Source: Prillingera fragicola (lineage: Eukaryota > Basidiomycota > Tremellomycetes > Trichosporonales > Trichosporonaceae). Taken from it: a DNA stretch of 64,000 nucleotides. Positions 23,578 to 36,048 of this stretch are shown piece by piece; within the stretch, counting starts at the first letter, position 1, and each line of letters starts with the position of its first letter. The notes beneath the pieces are model-generated. The model worked only from the letters and a program-made list of their open reading frames with translations. It was not told the DNA's origin and did not search any database. The stretch spans positions 744,001 to 808,000 of the forward strand of contig BEDY01000002.1 in assembly GCA_002335605.1 (NCBI GenBank), read 5' to 3'. The translations under genes were made by a program, and so were the position numbers.

Positions 23578-26388
23578 ATGGTATCAACGATGCCAACCCG
23601 GCAGAAGCGTCCCTTGCTACCACGCCGGGCGCTGGTGTATGCTGTTGTCGCTACGACACTTGTGCTCTACACGGTCATCGCGCGACCCAGGTTGCGACAG
23701 CCTCCCAATACTTTGTCTACAGGGCGTCTCGGCAAGCGAGATGTGACCACCGACTTTGAGGTGGGTGGCAACTTGACGCAGTGGTGCTGACATGTATTAG
23801 GAGAACCGAGGATCGCTGCTCGATATCCCATACCACGAGTGGTATCTCAAGACGCCTCCAGCGTTGAAGCCGCTCTACGTCGTGTTTCTGGTGCTCATAT
23901 GTGCCCTCCTCTTCTGTTCCATCTCAATTACCGCCAGCGACTTCTTTTGTCCCAACCTCGCCACCATGGCTGCCTACATGGGACTGTCCGAGACGACCGC
24001 CGGAGTGACACTGCTTGCCTTTGGCAACGGAAGTCCGGATGTCTTCTCGACGTTTGCGACTGTGAGCCAGGGCACGTTTGGCCTTGCCGTTGGCGAGCTC
24101 ATCGGTGCCGCCTCGTTCATCACGTCTATTGTGGTGGGATCGATCGCAATGGTACAACCGTTTCACGTACCGCGAGTCGCATTCCTACGAGACGTCCTGT
24201 TTTTCACCCTTGCAGTGCTACTCCTCATGAGTGTCCTTGCCGACGGCAAGCTGACCTTGAAGGAATCGGGTGGAATGATCTTCCTCTACGTTTGCTATGT
24301 CGGCGTCGTTGTCTCGGGAAACTGGTGGTCTACGCGTCAGCGCCGCAAAGCCGACTACGCTGCACTGGGATGGAAGGGTGGAAACGAAGATCGTGATGTC
24401 GAGCAACGCCCCGCCGTCGAAGTCGAGCCCGCGACGTCTGTAGGCCCGCCAGTGTCCCCGACACTCTCAGTTCCACGTCCTCACAACAGGCGACACAGCT
24501 CAGCCTCCTCTACACCTGGCTCCCGAGATGAGACGGACAGGCAGCGCGCAGGCTTTTCGCTCCTTGGCGCCGTCGAGTTTCGTGATGTCGTCAACTCGTT
24601 GCGGAACGAGATGAACTCGCCTGCCTCGTCCCGTACCAATTCTCGCCCATCCTCGCCGTCTCCTGGAAGTGTCACTCCGCGTCCTCATCATCCTCACCAC
24701 CACAGCCATGACTCGCTATACATTCACGACCAGGACCTCATCCACCAGATGCGCCACCACCGCAGGTCATCGTCGCAAGGACTTGCCGCCATCGAGCCCG
24801 CTCTTTCGAGGCGCAGCTCTGGCGGCCGCGCGCGAGCCACGTCACTTCACCCGACTTGGGGTCAGCGTGCTCGCAACTCGACGGATTACTTTGACACTGC
24901 GCATCGACCGCTCGAATCTGTACCGGGGTCTCCCAGTCGGCCAGTGGTCGACCCCGCGGACCCTCATCACATCCCCCCTGGTGCGCTGCCCCTGTCCCCG
25001 ATCTCGTCGAGAAGCAACAGCACGAACCACCTTACCATCAGCGTTCCGAGTCACCCGGCCGAATCCCCAGGTACTCTTAGCATACCAGCGACACCTACCG
25101 TCGTCGCCAGCAGCCATGACGACTCGCGGCCGCTAACGCCGGGCCTTCCTGTCATTGCTGTTGTCGACCCCGAGGGCGACTTTGCACCTGTGCCTCTGTC
25201 TCGTCAGGATACGCGCCTGTCTATTCAGCAAGTGCGCACGGGATTTCACGAGATTCTTCACACAGTTTTCCCATCGCTGCAAGGCTTTGGGCGCAAGTCG
25301 CTGCTCGGCATGGCACTGGCAGTGTTGTCAGTGCCTGCCATCTTCATGCTGACTATTACTCTCCCTGTGGTTGACGACGGCCGCGGTGACGAAGGTGGCC
25401 TCCAGCTGCCGGACGATGATGACGACGAGCCGCTCGAGGATGCCGCGAGTGTCCGTTCAATGGAGGGTGACCGGCATGTCGGACCAGAGGTTGGCGAGGG
25501 GCTGCATCACTTGGTCGAGAGCGGCATTACACTCAGCCACATGCGGCTCGGCCACGCCCGATCCCCGTGTCCTTCTGTTTCAGACGACTGCTCCGATTGC
25601 TCGGAGACTAGCTGTGACGCGCTGGCATACAGCCCGCACCTCACTGCTGCACAGTGCATCTTTGGCCCGCTCGTGTGCGCGTGGCTCGTATTCCGTAAGT
25701 ATCCCTTCTTGGGAGCTGTTGCAACCGCTGACACATGCAGAGGACGAACCATTCATATACTGGATACTCCTTGGCACTATTGCCGCGGGCATCCCTGCTG
25801 CCATTGCCACACTCAAGTTCTCCGAAGAGGGCATGACGCAGCCGTGGCGTTTGCTCCGCTGCTGCTGCGGATTCGTGTGCAGCATGGTGTGGATTGCGAG
25901 CATTGCCGACGAGGTCGTGGCAGTGCTCCAGACCTGCGGCGAGGTGTTTGGTCTCAGTGACGCCATCATCGGTCTGACTAGTGAGTACCCCAACCCATCG
26001 TTGATCATCCGCTGACGGCCCAGTCTTTGCTGTGGGCAATTCGCTGGCCGACCTAGTGGCCAACGTGACCATTGCCCAGTTTGCACCCAACATGGCGTAC
26101 GCGGCTTGCTTTGGCGGGCCAATGCTCAACCTCCTGCTCGGCGTGGGCGGGTCGGGGACGTATTCGATTCTCTCACGCGGCACCCACTCACCTGTGACCA
26201 TCGACTTCAGTCCCACTCTCTGGGTGAGCGCCACTGGCCTCGTGATCATGCTGTTGGCCACGGCAATCGTCGTGCCCATGAACGCGTACCTCATCGACCG
26301 CCGGTGGGCCCTCTGTCTGCTCATTGCGTATGGTGTGCTCATGACTGTCAATGTGATTGTCGAGGTTCGCACAGGCCGCTCAAAGTAA
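23578..26388 (+). CDS. Cation/Ca2+ exchanger, NCLX/CCX-like
   Basis: A membrane antiporter moving Ca2+ against Na+, K+ or Li+ (family knowledge). Exons are 23578-23760, 23801-25694, 25741-25980 and 26024-26388; 2,682 nt, or 893 residues. An N-terminal signal-anchor-like helix is followed by the first half-domain with alpha-1 repeat LLAFGNGSPDVFSTFATV. A long cytosolic loop comes next (about 440 residues, Ser/Pro/His-rich, then acidic). The second half-domain has alpha-2 repeat FAVGNSLADLVANVTIAQ. The Asp after Pro in alpha-1 and the GNSxxDLVA form of alpha-2 match the CCX/NCLX branch better than CAX or NCX1. The membrane location (mitochondrial, vacuolar or other) cannot be read from sequence. 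It lies tail to tail with the calcipressin gene, another calcium-related gene. Confidence 0.9.
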
Positions 26389-26770
26389 AACTTTGTCCGG
26401 GGTGTACTACATGTATGTCGAAGGAGAAGGCGGGGGCATCGATAGACGACGCGCGCGTCAATAGAGATTGAGGTTGCTAGGCGGAGGCTGCTCTTTCATC
26501 TGGGTTCAAGTGTTTTAAAAAGCAGTGCATTGTACAATTCTCGCATACATGGTGATTGATGTCGATGCAACGTGTAACTCTATTACAACTCGGGCGTGAA
26601 TGTAGCACGCGCGTGTGCACGAATGCTTTGCAGGGAGACGTGTTTGCGTGTGAGAGATGCTTGGAGCATGCCGGTCATTGTTGGTGAGGTTTGCGGTATT
26701 TGCGATCAAGGTTGAGCTGCAGAGTTGTCGATTCCAGTTGACGCGAAGTCGGATCGAGCGCCGGTGTCAC
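26389..26770. other. Convergent spacer between the exchanger and RCN1
   Basis: 382 bp between two 3' ends. It should hold both terminators. A 64-codon minus-strand frame at 26515-26709 could be an alternative last exon of RCN1 (see the findings). Otherwise nothing is seen. Confidence 0.5.
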
Positions 26771-27938
26771 TTACATTGGTGGCCGCGCCGTGGGCAGGAT
26801 ACGTCCACTCGGCGTAAACGCACCAAGACCCAGAGAAGGCAGGCTAGCCGGCACAGGTGTGATTGTCTGCTTTGGCGCGTCCCACAAGCCAGGCCGGTCC
26901 TCGGGCACCTCCTCGCCCCAGCGGGTGAAGCGGAGCTTGTCGCCATCGACGGTCGTGTCCTCGACCTCGACGCGGACCCCGCCTTCTTCCAGAATAAGCT
27001 CGCGGCCACCACGGCCCTTGTCGGCTAGCTGGAGAGCTTCGAGCGCGCGGCGCAAGTCGTCAGCCAACGGCGAGGCGTTAGGCCCGTCCTCGACGATGGG
27101 CTCCCAGCCTTCTGGTGGAGAGCCAGGAGGCGAGATGAGAAAGTTGCGCTCGGCCTCGGGGGGGCGCAGGTAGTTGTCCGTCGGGGAGAGCGACGTTGGG
27201 GGGAGGGAAAAGACACGCAGTACGATGCTAGAAAGATCAGCTGAGGTACACGGGATGAGAATCGGGGCACGAGGGGGGTAACAGCACACGTTTCAGATGC
27301 CAACGATGCAGTGAGAACGCAGCTTGTGGTAACGACTCCTCTAACAGGGGAGCAGGTGCCCACACGGGCAGTAGAACCCGTAATTGGGGGTGTGTGCGGA
27401 AGCCTGTCAGCCACGAAACTCACCCTTTCGACTTTGGCTTGCGCTTCTGGCCGAAGTATCCGGGGTCGGCACCTTGCGTATCGTTGCCCCCTACAGCGTC
27501 GTCGTCGTCGCCGTCGAGATCAACGTCGAGTTTGATCATGTCGCCCTCTTTCTTTGCCATGGCCGCGGCTGCATCATCATAGTAGACAACAATGACTCGT
27601 CCAAACCCTCGGACAGGCGCCCAGTGCGCAATGTTGCCGTAACCTTCGAACGCAATCCTGAGGAGCGCGAGAGCAGTCGGGTCGAAGAGTGCTGGGTGAG
27701 GGAGCAGGATAGCAAGAGTGTTGGTCGGTGGAGCGGGGGTAGTAGTTGAAGGGTCGAGGGGAGGAGGCGGTGGCAGAGAGATGGACGCAGGTCGCGACGA
27801 CGTTGTAGTGGCCGAGCCGTTGAGGGATGCGTTGTCGTCTGCGAGGCTGATAGCTGGCTCATGTTGTTGCTGTTGGCCACTGAGCTCCTGTCCCGTGCTG
27901 TGCTGTGCCGACACTTGATGTTCCATTGAGCTTGACAT
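26771..27938 (-). CDS. RCN1: Calcipressin (regulator of calcineurin)
   Basis: A calcineurin-binding regulator. Exons are 27424-27938 and 26771-27227, giving 323 residues. The family features are an RRM-like first half (LAILLPHPALFDPTALALLRIAFEGYGNI, then GFGRVIVVYYDDAAAAMAK) and the hallmark FLISPPGSPPEGWEP motif, the FLISPPxSPP box phosphorylated and read by calcineurin in other species (family knowledge). N- and C-terminal tails are disordered. The intron is 196 nt, long for this window. The ATG chosen is the first in frame; a second lies four codons later. At the 3' end a GTAAGT donor overlaps the stop (ATGTAAGTG), so a downstream last exon may exist. Confidence 0.85.
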
Positions 27939-28357
27939 TGCAAGAGTCAAGGCTTGCAAAACGTCGTTGGTAGAGTGGAACAAGAATTATCGCACACGCC
28001 CTATCGACGGCGACTGTCGTTGTGACGACAGATTGAGCGTCTGTGCTGCGCGTGCACTGCGTACTTGGTGCATGCGTGACGGATGGCCTCGTGGCTGGTG
28101 ACCACGTGACCATTAGGAAGCGGAATCACTTTTATCCTATTGTGACCCATTTTCTCCTGGGTAATATTGGCTAATCGTAGATCCGGATGTTCGAAATCAA
28201 TCGTCACCCCCGACTCCCCCACAGCCCAGCCCCGGCCTCCCCGATTTCCCTGCTGACAACATGGCATCGTCAGTAGCCCTTCCCACTCTACGGCCCCGCT
28301 GCTTATATAACAGCACATCCCTCCAACTGCACCCCCCACGCAACGCCCTCCTTCACA
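27939..28357. promoter_or_regulatory. Divergent promoter, RCN1 / PNC1
   Basis: 419 bp between two divergent starts. It contains a TATA box 38 bp before the PNC1 ATG (listed separately) and a CACGTGA-type E-box near 28102. No other element is recognised. Confidence 0.6.
28314..28320 (+). promoter_or_regulatory. TATA box TATATAA of the PNC1 promoter
   Basis: A perfect TATATAA heptamer 38 bp upstream of the PNC1 start codon, on the right strand. The distance implies a very short 5' leader, or transcription starting close to the ATG. Confidence 0.6.
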
Positions 28358-29336
28358 ATGTCTGCATCCACCATGCCCCAATCCACCGCCCAAACCGGCA
28401 AGACCGCCCTCCTCATCGTCGACGTCCAGAACGATTTCCTGCCCCCTACCGGTTCGCTCCAGGTTCCCGGTGGTCTGCTCGTCGTCCCCCCCATTGCAAA
28501 GCTCCTCACCGACACCAAGGACTTTCCCTTTGAGCTTGTCATTGCTTCTCAAGTGAGTCGACGTTTCCATCTGACCTCGTCGTCATTTGACCCCTACCCC
28601 ACACTTGAACCCCACACTACCACCCTGCACCCCCACGACGCCACTTGTCCACACGTTCACCCACTGACGCCGTCCAGGACTGGCACCCCGAGGGCCACAT
28701 TTCGTTTGCCTCGAGCCACCCAGGCCACAAGGCCTACCAGGACCTCGAAGTCAAGGATGCCCGTGGGTTTGACTACGAGCAAAAGCTTTGGCCCGACCAC
28801 TGTATCCAGGACTCGAAGGGTGCCCAGCTCGCCGCGGACCTCGTGCCCAAGCTCGAGGCCTGGGGTGACAAGTACAAGCTTGCGCGCAAGGTGAGTACCC
28901 GTGGGTGGGTGTGCACGTTTGCACCGATCAGCCCAATGGCCAAGGTGCTCTGATGCTGACGATATAGGGCTGGCACAAGGGCATCGAGGCCTACTCTGCG
29001 TTCGACGGCTACCTGACGGACGGCACCAACCCTGGCCCAGTCCCGACTGAGATTCAGAAGCAGCCTTCCAAGGCCATTATCGACTACCTCCGCAACGCTG
29101 GCGTGACCAAGGTGGTTATCACTGGCCTCGCGACCGACTACTGCGTCGCCCACACTGCCCTGTCGGCCTTCTCGGCCCGCTTCGAAGTCGCCATTCTCGT
29201 CCCTGCCGTCCGCGCCATCAGTGAGCTCGACGCCGACGCCGTCTTTGACAAGTTTTCGGCTCTGGGCGGTACCATGATCGGTCGCCGCGGCGACGGTCGC
29301 TGGGAACAGGACCTCAAGGCTTGGATCGCAAAGTAG
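28358..29336 (+). CDS. PNC1: Nicotinamidase
   Basis: An isochorismatase-fold enzyme that deamidates nicotinamide to nicotinate in the NAD+ salvage pathway (family knowledge). Exons are 28358-28552, 28678-28890 and 28968-29336; 777 nt, or 258 residues. Catalytic Asp lies in LLIVDVQNDFLP, the metal-binding Asp and His residues in DWHPEGHISF (preceded by ASQ), the lysine segment in KGIEAYSAF, and the nucleophilic Cys in TGLATDYCVAHTAL. All three catalytic residues and the metal site are intact, and length fits yeast Pnc1 plus a short leader. The first intron (125 nt) is C/T-rich and falls directly before the metal-binding motif. Confidence 0.95.
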
Positions 29337-30041
29337 GCTTTGTTTGTATATACCCTGCACTGCTACAGGGCTTGTACTCCTGTACCACATCAACGCGCCC
29401 AAGGGCACAAAACATCATGCAATCTTGACAATCTTGCTCTACCATTGTCGCAGCGCTTGGCTCAACTTCAAGCGCGGTTGCTCATTCGCAAATGCGCAGG
29501 GTGACGTAGCACTTGAGACATCAGTGACCCTGAATCATTCCACAGTCTCATTCGCGTCTGGTTCGAAACCCACTGACCCGCGCGCGGATGGGCAATCCGC
29601 GCGTGCACCGGGCTGAAGCCGGATATCAGGCGACGGCGACACGAAGGCGGAGGGCGTTGCCGTTGTAGCCTGGCCAGCATCACTAGAACGTTCCCACTCG
29701 AGTCAAATGGCGCTCACGCAACTGTTGACCGTGATGGGTGCGCGTTCCTGGTTCTGGACCGGACAGCCTGGGTTGATGGCGAATCCGTCAGGTCTTGGCA
29801 GTGGGCACGTGCTGTCTCAGCTGAGCAGTCATCGGCCGGGGTTTGGTCGACGTGCTAGATTGTGCGAGAATGATTGGCATTGATGCGTGACAATTCTAAG
29901 CATTGTCAAACGCCGCTAGACCAGTTTCATAAGATGATTCGAGTGGTTCATAAACATTTGATACATTCTGCTTGGCCATGGCCAAGATGCAAGTCTGGTG
30001 GGGATGTGGTGTCGAGATGCCTCCTTCGCCTCTGTAAAGTG
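29337..30041. other. Convergent spacer between PNC1 and the exporter gene
   Basis: 705 bp between two 3' ends. No coding signal. A GGTTCGAAACC string at about 29558 resembles a tRNA B box, but no tRNA fold can be built around it. Confidence 0.5.
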
Positions 30042-33000
30042 CTACAATCCCGGCTGGCTCCAGCCAGGAGTCAGATCAAACGATTGCGTACCGAATAAAG
30101 TGCGCGCAGCAGCGAGCAGCTAGAGACTGTCAGCGCGGGTTCCCCAGTGTCTGGTATCAACGGCACTCACCTCTTCGATGCAGTTGATCGCCTCACCGAG
30201 CGCCTCGTTCTCAGCCATGCCATACAGCACCGCAAGCTCGGCACGGTCTGTCCCCTCACTAATGGGGTCGCGCTCACCGTCCGCTGCCGGGTTGGCGCCA
30301 AAGATTGATGAAGGCCCCTGGTGCAGCGCACTAGCGGGAAAGATACCTGCCGGGGATGGCGATGGAGGGGCGCCATTGGCTGTTGGAATTGTCGCTCGGC
30401 CACGGCGATGATTTTGACGAGCACGCATAGTGCGCACCTCGCGCGCGTGGTCGTCTGTAGCCTCCATTACTTCGCCGAGGGGTACGCGTGGAGATGGTAA
30501 CAGCTGAGGCAATGGGCTGCGGGAGCGGAAAGCCTGGCCAACAGCCCAAATGTTGACCAGGAGAGCTGAAACGAGCTCTCGGCGGGTGGGGAGCACGTCA
30601 AGAACGGTGGCCTTGCGGGGAAGCGAGAAGCGTAGAGTCCTGACTTCTGAAAGAGTCTCGGACAGCCGCTCCATTAGGTCCACAGCTTCGGAATAGAGCT
30701 TGACTGGACGGGGAAGGAGTGAAAGCTCGCGCTTCTGAATGTCGACGAGTGTGCGGCACCGGACGATCTGACGCCGCACGGCCGCCTCTAGCGTCACATA
30801 CTGCCTGTTGTTGGCTTGGTAGACAAGCGAAGGTCGCAGAAGATCGCGACTCATGCGCAAGTCTGTCGTTAGAAGCAGTTTGAGCAGACATTGACTTACA
30901 GTATTCTGTAATCTGGTCCATTGTGTCTGCCACGGCACGGAAATATTGCACACGAGCGTGGATAGGCCACAGCCATGAGCCGATAAAGACGGCTGCGGCA
31001 ATGCCGATCGCAATGTCGACGAATCGATGCCATGCAATAGTCCATTCACTCTGGCCCTTGTCGATGCCAAGATATTGAATGAACAAGATGGGAGACAGCG
31101 TGATACCCGTCACGATGGCCATGGGCGCGACATGAGTGAAGAGAATGCCGTAGGTGATCGGTACTGCGAAGAACGTGCCAAGCGCGACCAATCCATACGG
31201 ATTGCTGTGGGCAATAAGGACACACTGGCTGTCAGTCTCGCCCTTTCCTGGTCACTCACGATAAATCCAGAGAGCGCGCCGATAAACGTCCCTATCAAAC
31301 GGTAGAATCCAATACGCATAGTCGCTCCCGTCGTGACTTCGATCACGTACATGAAGCTGACAACCATCCACGCACCGCGCCATTCGTCGTACCAGTCGCG
31401 ACCAGCGTTGCCTGCTGGCAAAAAGGAGGGAAGGGCGAGAAGCATGACGCCAATGGTCTGCTTGAGGCCGAAGAGAACGTGACGTGAGTGCTTGATACTG
31501 TGCAGAGCATGCGAGATCACGACTCGAGCTGTACAGTCAGTATACAATGCAGCATGAATGACCTACTCGTCACCACCCCTCGGCGATCCCAGACCGAGCG
31601 CCAAAGTGTGGCTAGCCTGGCCCTCCGTCGCCTAGTGGGCGGCTTCTTTTCGCGCAAGAGGGCGTGCACAAAGTCGAGGTCTTGGTGATCATGAGGATCA
31701 TCTGCCTCTTCGTCACGCTGTCGCACCTCGCCCGCCACGGTAGGTAGCGGCATGTCCCGAGGCACTTTGGACCAAGGCCAGATGATTGCAGGAAAGATCC
31801 ATCGTTTGGGCTTGGCATTTTCGCGAAGACTGATGGCTTGGTCCATGAGAGCCGACGTTTCCTTGGCCAGGTCGAGCAGCGCAATCATGTAGAACGCTAC
31901 GCGGAAGCGATCTTCATCCTCCAGCCAGTCTGCCGAGGTCATTTCGTCCTCAAAGACAACGCCACGGATACTCAGGCGAGATTGGTCGACAGCCATGGTC
32001 GCAGTCGAATGTGTGCGAATGGTGTTGGCCACTTCGGCAGTGTCAATGATACCGCTTAGCCGCTTCTGCAGGTTTCCGAGCGCTTTGGCTAGATTTTCCT
32101 TGATCTCGGTAAGAGACCCCTCGTGCACGTGTCGGGGCCACTCGCACGCGATAGCCAGCTGATCTGCCGTTGCATTGACCGCGGCGACAATAGCCGTGCT
32201 GAGGTCTGTACACGCAGAAGTAAGCTTTGACCGGGCTGGGGCTATTGTGCGTGAGCCCCCAGACACCTGGCGAGGGTTGACGTGCGACGTCACCTGCGAA
32301 AGCTTGTGCACGAGCTGAGTCGCCGAGAGGTCGGCATGCTTTTCGGCCCTCCAGTCAAGGCTCGAGGACCGTTGACGGGTCGAGTCGGAATTGGCACTGA
32401 GATGACCAGACGAGCGACGGCGATGAGGTGTCCCCGATATACTTGCCGTGCGGCTCGACGCTCTGCTGTGCAGCGGCGTACCGTGCGTTCGCTCCAGGGC
32501 AGTGCGAATGCGCTCTCCGGGTACATGACCAGTTGGTCCTAAAAGAGCGTTTCGCTGAATGCGAGCCAAGAGGCGAATGACTGGTAACAGAGCTTTTGGA
32601 TGCTGTCGCGCATTGACAATATCAAGAGTGTACTGCGCGTGTGCTGACCTCACATCGGCCACGTGTTTCCTCAACTGTCGCGCCAGCTCTTCCTGTCTTG
32701 ATCGCGGCCCGGGAGTAGGAATCTGATCTTCCAATGCTTTTGGTGGCAACCGGCCATGAACCGAGACCACTGGTGACAGGGGGGAAATCGGCGACGCTGG
32801 AGGGAATATTGATACTGTTGGCGTTATGGTCGGACTCGACGGAAAGCTATCCTCCTGAATATCCATGATGGTCGTCAGGGACATCGGTAACAGCTGACAG
32901 ATCGTGTCCATGGTCGTAAGAACTTGAGCACCGAGCAGCGGCGAAGATGAATGTTCGGAGAAAAGGACGCCCGAGACTGTAGAGAATGCGTACGCCAAAA

Positions 33001-33711
33001 GCGCGACAAAAAACTGTTCAAGAAACATGTACGAATGAACCTGGTAAATGAGCCCCGTGTTCAGAGTAATGCACTCCTCACCTCTGTAATATTTTGTTCG
33101 GCCGTCAGGAGGAAGATTGGATAAAACAAGGATGCACGGCAAGCAACGTTCAGTCGCGGTGCATAACTGCGCAAGACGCCACCTTCATGGGGTCAGAACG
33201 CGTCAAAAGTAGACACTCACATGCAAAGGAGAGACAGGCGAGTCCAATCCCTAGCACGGCGCGCGCCTGCGGTTTGTCCGCTCCATAGTGGTTCCCGCAC
33301 CAGGCAGCAATGGCCAGTGCCACTAGAGACCAGGAAAGTCCCAAGACTGCGCCAACAAAGTTGATAGCTAAGCTGTAAGCCATGCAAGGAGCACGAAACT
33401 CACTGTTCTCTTCAATCTGCTGGCTCACCCGTCCTCTGGGGAAGAAGAAGAGGATGACCGATGTGTACAGGAGGAACGCGTACCTGGGAGCACAGACGCG
33501 TTAGATGGGTTGGCTGCACAGTGCGTCGATTTGCTACTCACTGTCCGAATAGCTGGTTCGTATCGGGGCAGACAACGACGATAAAGCACAGGAGCGCTGT
33601 CACCAGAGGTGCGACCATCTGGCGGACCTGTGTCGCCCATGGCGGTAAACGCGAGCTGAGCGAGAAGGCATGCGGGTCACCTCGGTCCAAGCTGTCGTCG
33701 GTAGCTGACAT
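30042..33711 (-). CDS. Aromatic acid exporter-like (ArAE_2/FUSC, BRE4-type) membrane protein
   Basis: A large polytopic membrane protein of roughly 1,100 residues. It matches the fungal family with an N-terminal six-helix block, a central FUSC-like block and a C-terminal domain (related to S. pombe/S. cerevisiae Bre4). Nine exons are readable. It starts at ATG 33711 with RLPPWATQVRQMVAPLVTALL and ends with LLAAARTLFGTQSFDLTPGW and a TAG at 30044-30042. The first membrane block includes NTINFVGAVLGLSWSLVAL. A long Ser/Pro/Arg-rich loop with helical regions follows. The second block contains WMVVSFMYVIEVTTGATMR and ITLSPILFIQYLGIDK. The function (efflux of organic anions or drugs) is inferred from the family. 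A 36-nt in-frame intron (33368-33403) and a C-terminal intron ending in CTCTAG would be easy to miss. Confidence 0.85.
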
Positions 33712-34145
33712 TGCCCCTGCAGACGATTTTCCGGCTGTCCCCGCTCTCTAGCGTCTTGATGCAGTGGTGTCAGGAAATGCTGAGCATTGAATATCTCTTG
33801 CTTGAGATGTCGAAGAGCGAGAAAGGTTCGGGAAGGAGAGCGTTCCGACATTACTGCCCCTAGACGAGCGGCATACTCTGCACAGAGTCGCGAGACGGGG
33901 CACCACCCCAGCCAGCACTATGGGTAGGCGGATTTTGCCACCAAAGATAAAGGGAGATTAGGTTCCGTCCACAGCCAGCCAGCCAGCCAGCTAGCTAGCT
34001 TGGAACGCCTGACGCCATCGCCTGCTACTTGGACACGGGCCGAAAACGGAGTCGAGGTTACAACTCCGAGTGGTGGATGCGACCTACTGGCCAAGCTGGC
34101 AGTCACCTTCTCTCTTCTCAGTTGACCCGACCCCTTTCACCAAAC
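33712..34145. promoter_or_regulatory. Divergent promoter, exporter / MTHFR
   Basis: 434 bp between two divergent starts. It includes an AGCC/AGCT tetranucleotide run at 33973-34001. No TATA box is evident. Confidence 0.5.
33973..34001. repeat. (AGCC)n-(AGCT)n tetranucleotide run
   Basis: About four AGCC units run into three AGCT units in the MTHFR upstream region. It is a short simple-sequence repeat with self-complementary AGCT parts. Confidence 0.75.
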
Positions 34146-36048
34146 ATGACTCGCCTCATCGAGCTGATCACCCAATACAAGGGTAATGAGCCCTTTCACA
34201 CCTACGAGTTCTTCCCGCCAAGGACAGAGCCGGGACTCGCCAATCTCCTCGACCGTATTCGTCGTCTCGCTGCCCCACCACTCCGTGCACCGTTGGCAGT
34301 CTCTGTGACATGGGGTGCAGGTGGCAGCACTGCTGAGCGCAGTCTAGAGCTGGCAGAGCACATTGTTTCGCTTGGCATCGAGGTCATACTTCATATGACC
34401 TGCACCAACATGCCCAAGGAGAAGGTTGACACTGCCTTAACAGTAAGTTGCAGAAGCAAGAGAGCATTTTCAGCTGACTGGGTAGCGTGCCCGCGAGCTT
34501 GGCATTACCAACATTCTGGCACTCCGTGGTGATGCTCCGCGTTCAGAAGAGTATGCTCTGGAGCCCACGGACCACCTCGACGAGTTTCAACATGCCGATG
34601 ATTTAGTGCGCTACATCCGCAAGCAGCATGGCGACTTTTTCTGCATTGGCGTCGCCGGTTACCCCACTCCTCACCCAGACTCGGAGAGCGCACAGACAGA
34701 GATGAACTGGCTCAAAGTCAAGTGCGATGCCGGCGCCGACTATATTGTTACGCAGCTGTTTTACGACGTGCCCGCGTTCGAAGAGTGGGTGAGGAGCTGT
34801 CGCAACGCTGGCATCCGCGTGCCCATCATCCCAGGTGTCATGCCTATTCAGAGCTTTTCGTCATTCCGCCGTTTGGTCAACTTGACAAGGTGTACCGTTC
34901 CCGAAAACGTTCACCGTGAACTTGAGCCTATCAAGACGGACGACGCTGCTGTCAAGATGTACGGCGCGAAGCTTGCGACAGACATGGTCAAACGGTTGGC
35001 CGCCTCTGGCCTTGTCGCCGGAGTGCACTTTTGCACCCTCAACCTGGAGAAATCTGTTCGTACGATTCTTGAGAATCTGCGATGGACGGAGAATGGAGCT
35101 AGCTCCCCCCCCCACCGGCACAACCAGCTCATCGACGACCTGGCCGCACCAACTGAGGATGACTCCGCACCTCTCTCCATTTCGCCTTCGGACGCCAGTC
35201 AATTGGCACAGTGGGGTCTCAGCCGAGCTCGTGATCAGGCAAAGCAGTCGCCCACCAAGCCACCCCCTGCGGCAACTGGAGAGGACAGCTGGGACGAGTT
35301 CCCCAACGGTCGTTTTACCGATGTGCGCAGTCCAGCATACGGTGAGATTGATGGCTGGGGAAGTGGTCTCAAGATTACACCAGCCCAGGCCCTCAAGGAG
35401 TGGGGGACCCCAACCTCAACGGACGACCTATCACAATTGTTTACGCGCTACCTTCGTTCGGACTCTTCCGCCCCTACGACTCCCTTCTGTGACTTGCCCT
35501 TGTCACCAGAGTCGTCGACGATTCTAGAGTATCTGGTTGACCTCAACTCGGCCTCACGCAAGCACTGGACTGTTGGGTCACAACCCGCGGTCGATGCCGC
35601 TGGTAGTGACGACCCTCTGCACGGCTGGGGACCTCCCGGTGGCTACGTATTCCAAAAGGCCTTTGTCGAGTTTTTTGTCCCAGAGTCCGAGGTTCAGCGG
35701 ATCGAGCAAAAGCTCATTAGCCTTGATGGTCACCCCATCAGCATGTACGCCAGCAACAAGCGCGGCGAATACCGCACCAACACGGTCGATGAGGCTGTCA
35801 ACGCAGTAACCTGGGGTGTCTTTCCCGGTCAAGAGATTGTGCAGTCGACCATTATCGAGGCGATATCGTTCATGGCATGGAAGGAGGAAGCCTTTGACAT
35901 TTGGCGCGAGTGGAGTATCCTCTACCCCAAGCAGTCGCCCGCACGCAAGCTTCTCGAGGACATTGGTGACAACTGGTGGCTTGTCAGCCTGATTCATCAC
36001 GACTACAAGGACAAGACTGCCCTGTGGAAGTTCCTCCTCGAGGGGTAG
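34146..36048 (+). CDS. MET13: Methylenetetrahydrofolate reductase
   Basis: A flavoprotein reducing 5,10-methylene-THF to 5-methyl-THF for methionine synthesis (family knowledge). Exons are 34146-34442 and 34486-36048; 619 residues. The N-terminal TIM barrel shows the catalytic Glu in HTYEFFPPRTEPG, then VSVTWGAGGST, ILALRGDAPR, FCIGVAGYPTPHPDSE, DYIVTQLFYDVPAFEEW and VPIIPGVMPIQSF. A Ser/Pro-rich linker precedes the C-terminal eukaryotic regulatory domain, where S-adenosylmethionine acts in other species (GWGPPGGYVFQKAFVEFF, AVTWGVFPGQEIVQ, IGDNWWLVSLIHHDYKD). Length fits fungal enzymes. The gene symbol follows S. cerevisiae MET13; paralogy with MET12 cannot be settled from sequence alone. 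Confidence 0.95.

Noticed and set aside
29555..29600. GGTTCGAAACC B box-like string
   Set aside because: No pairing T stem and no A box at the right distance upstream.
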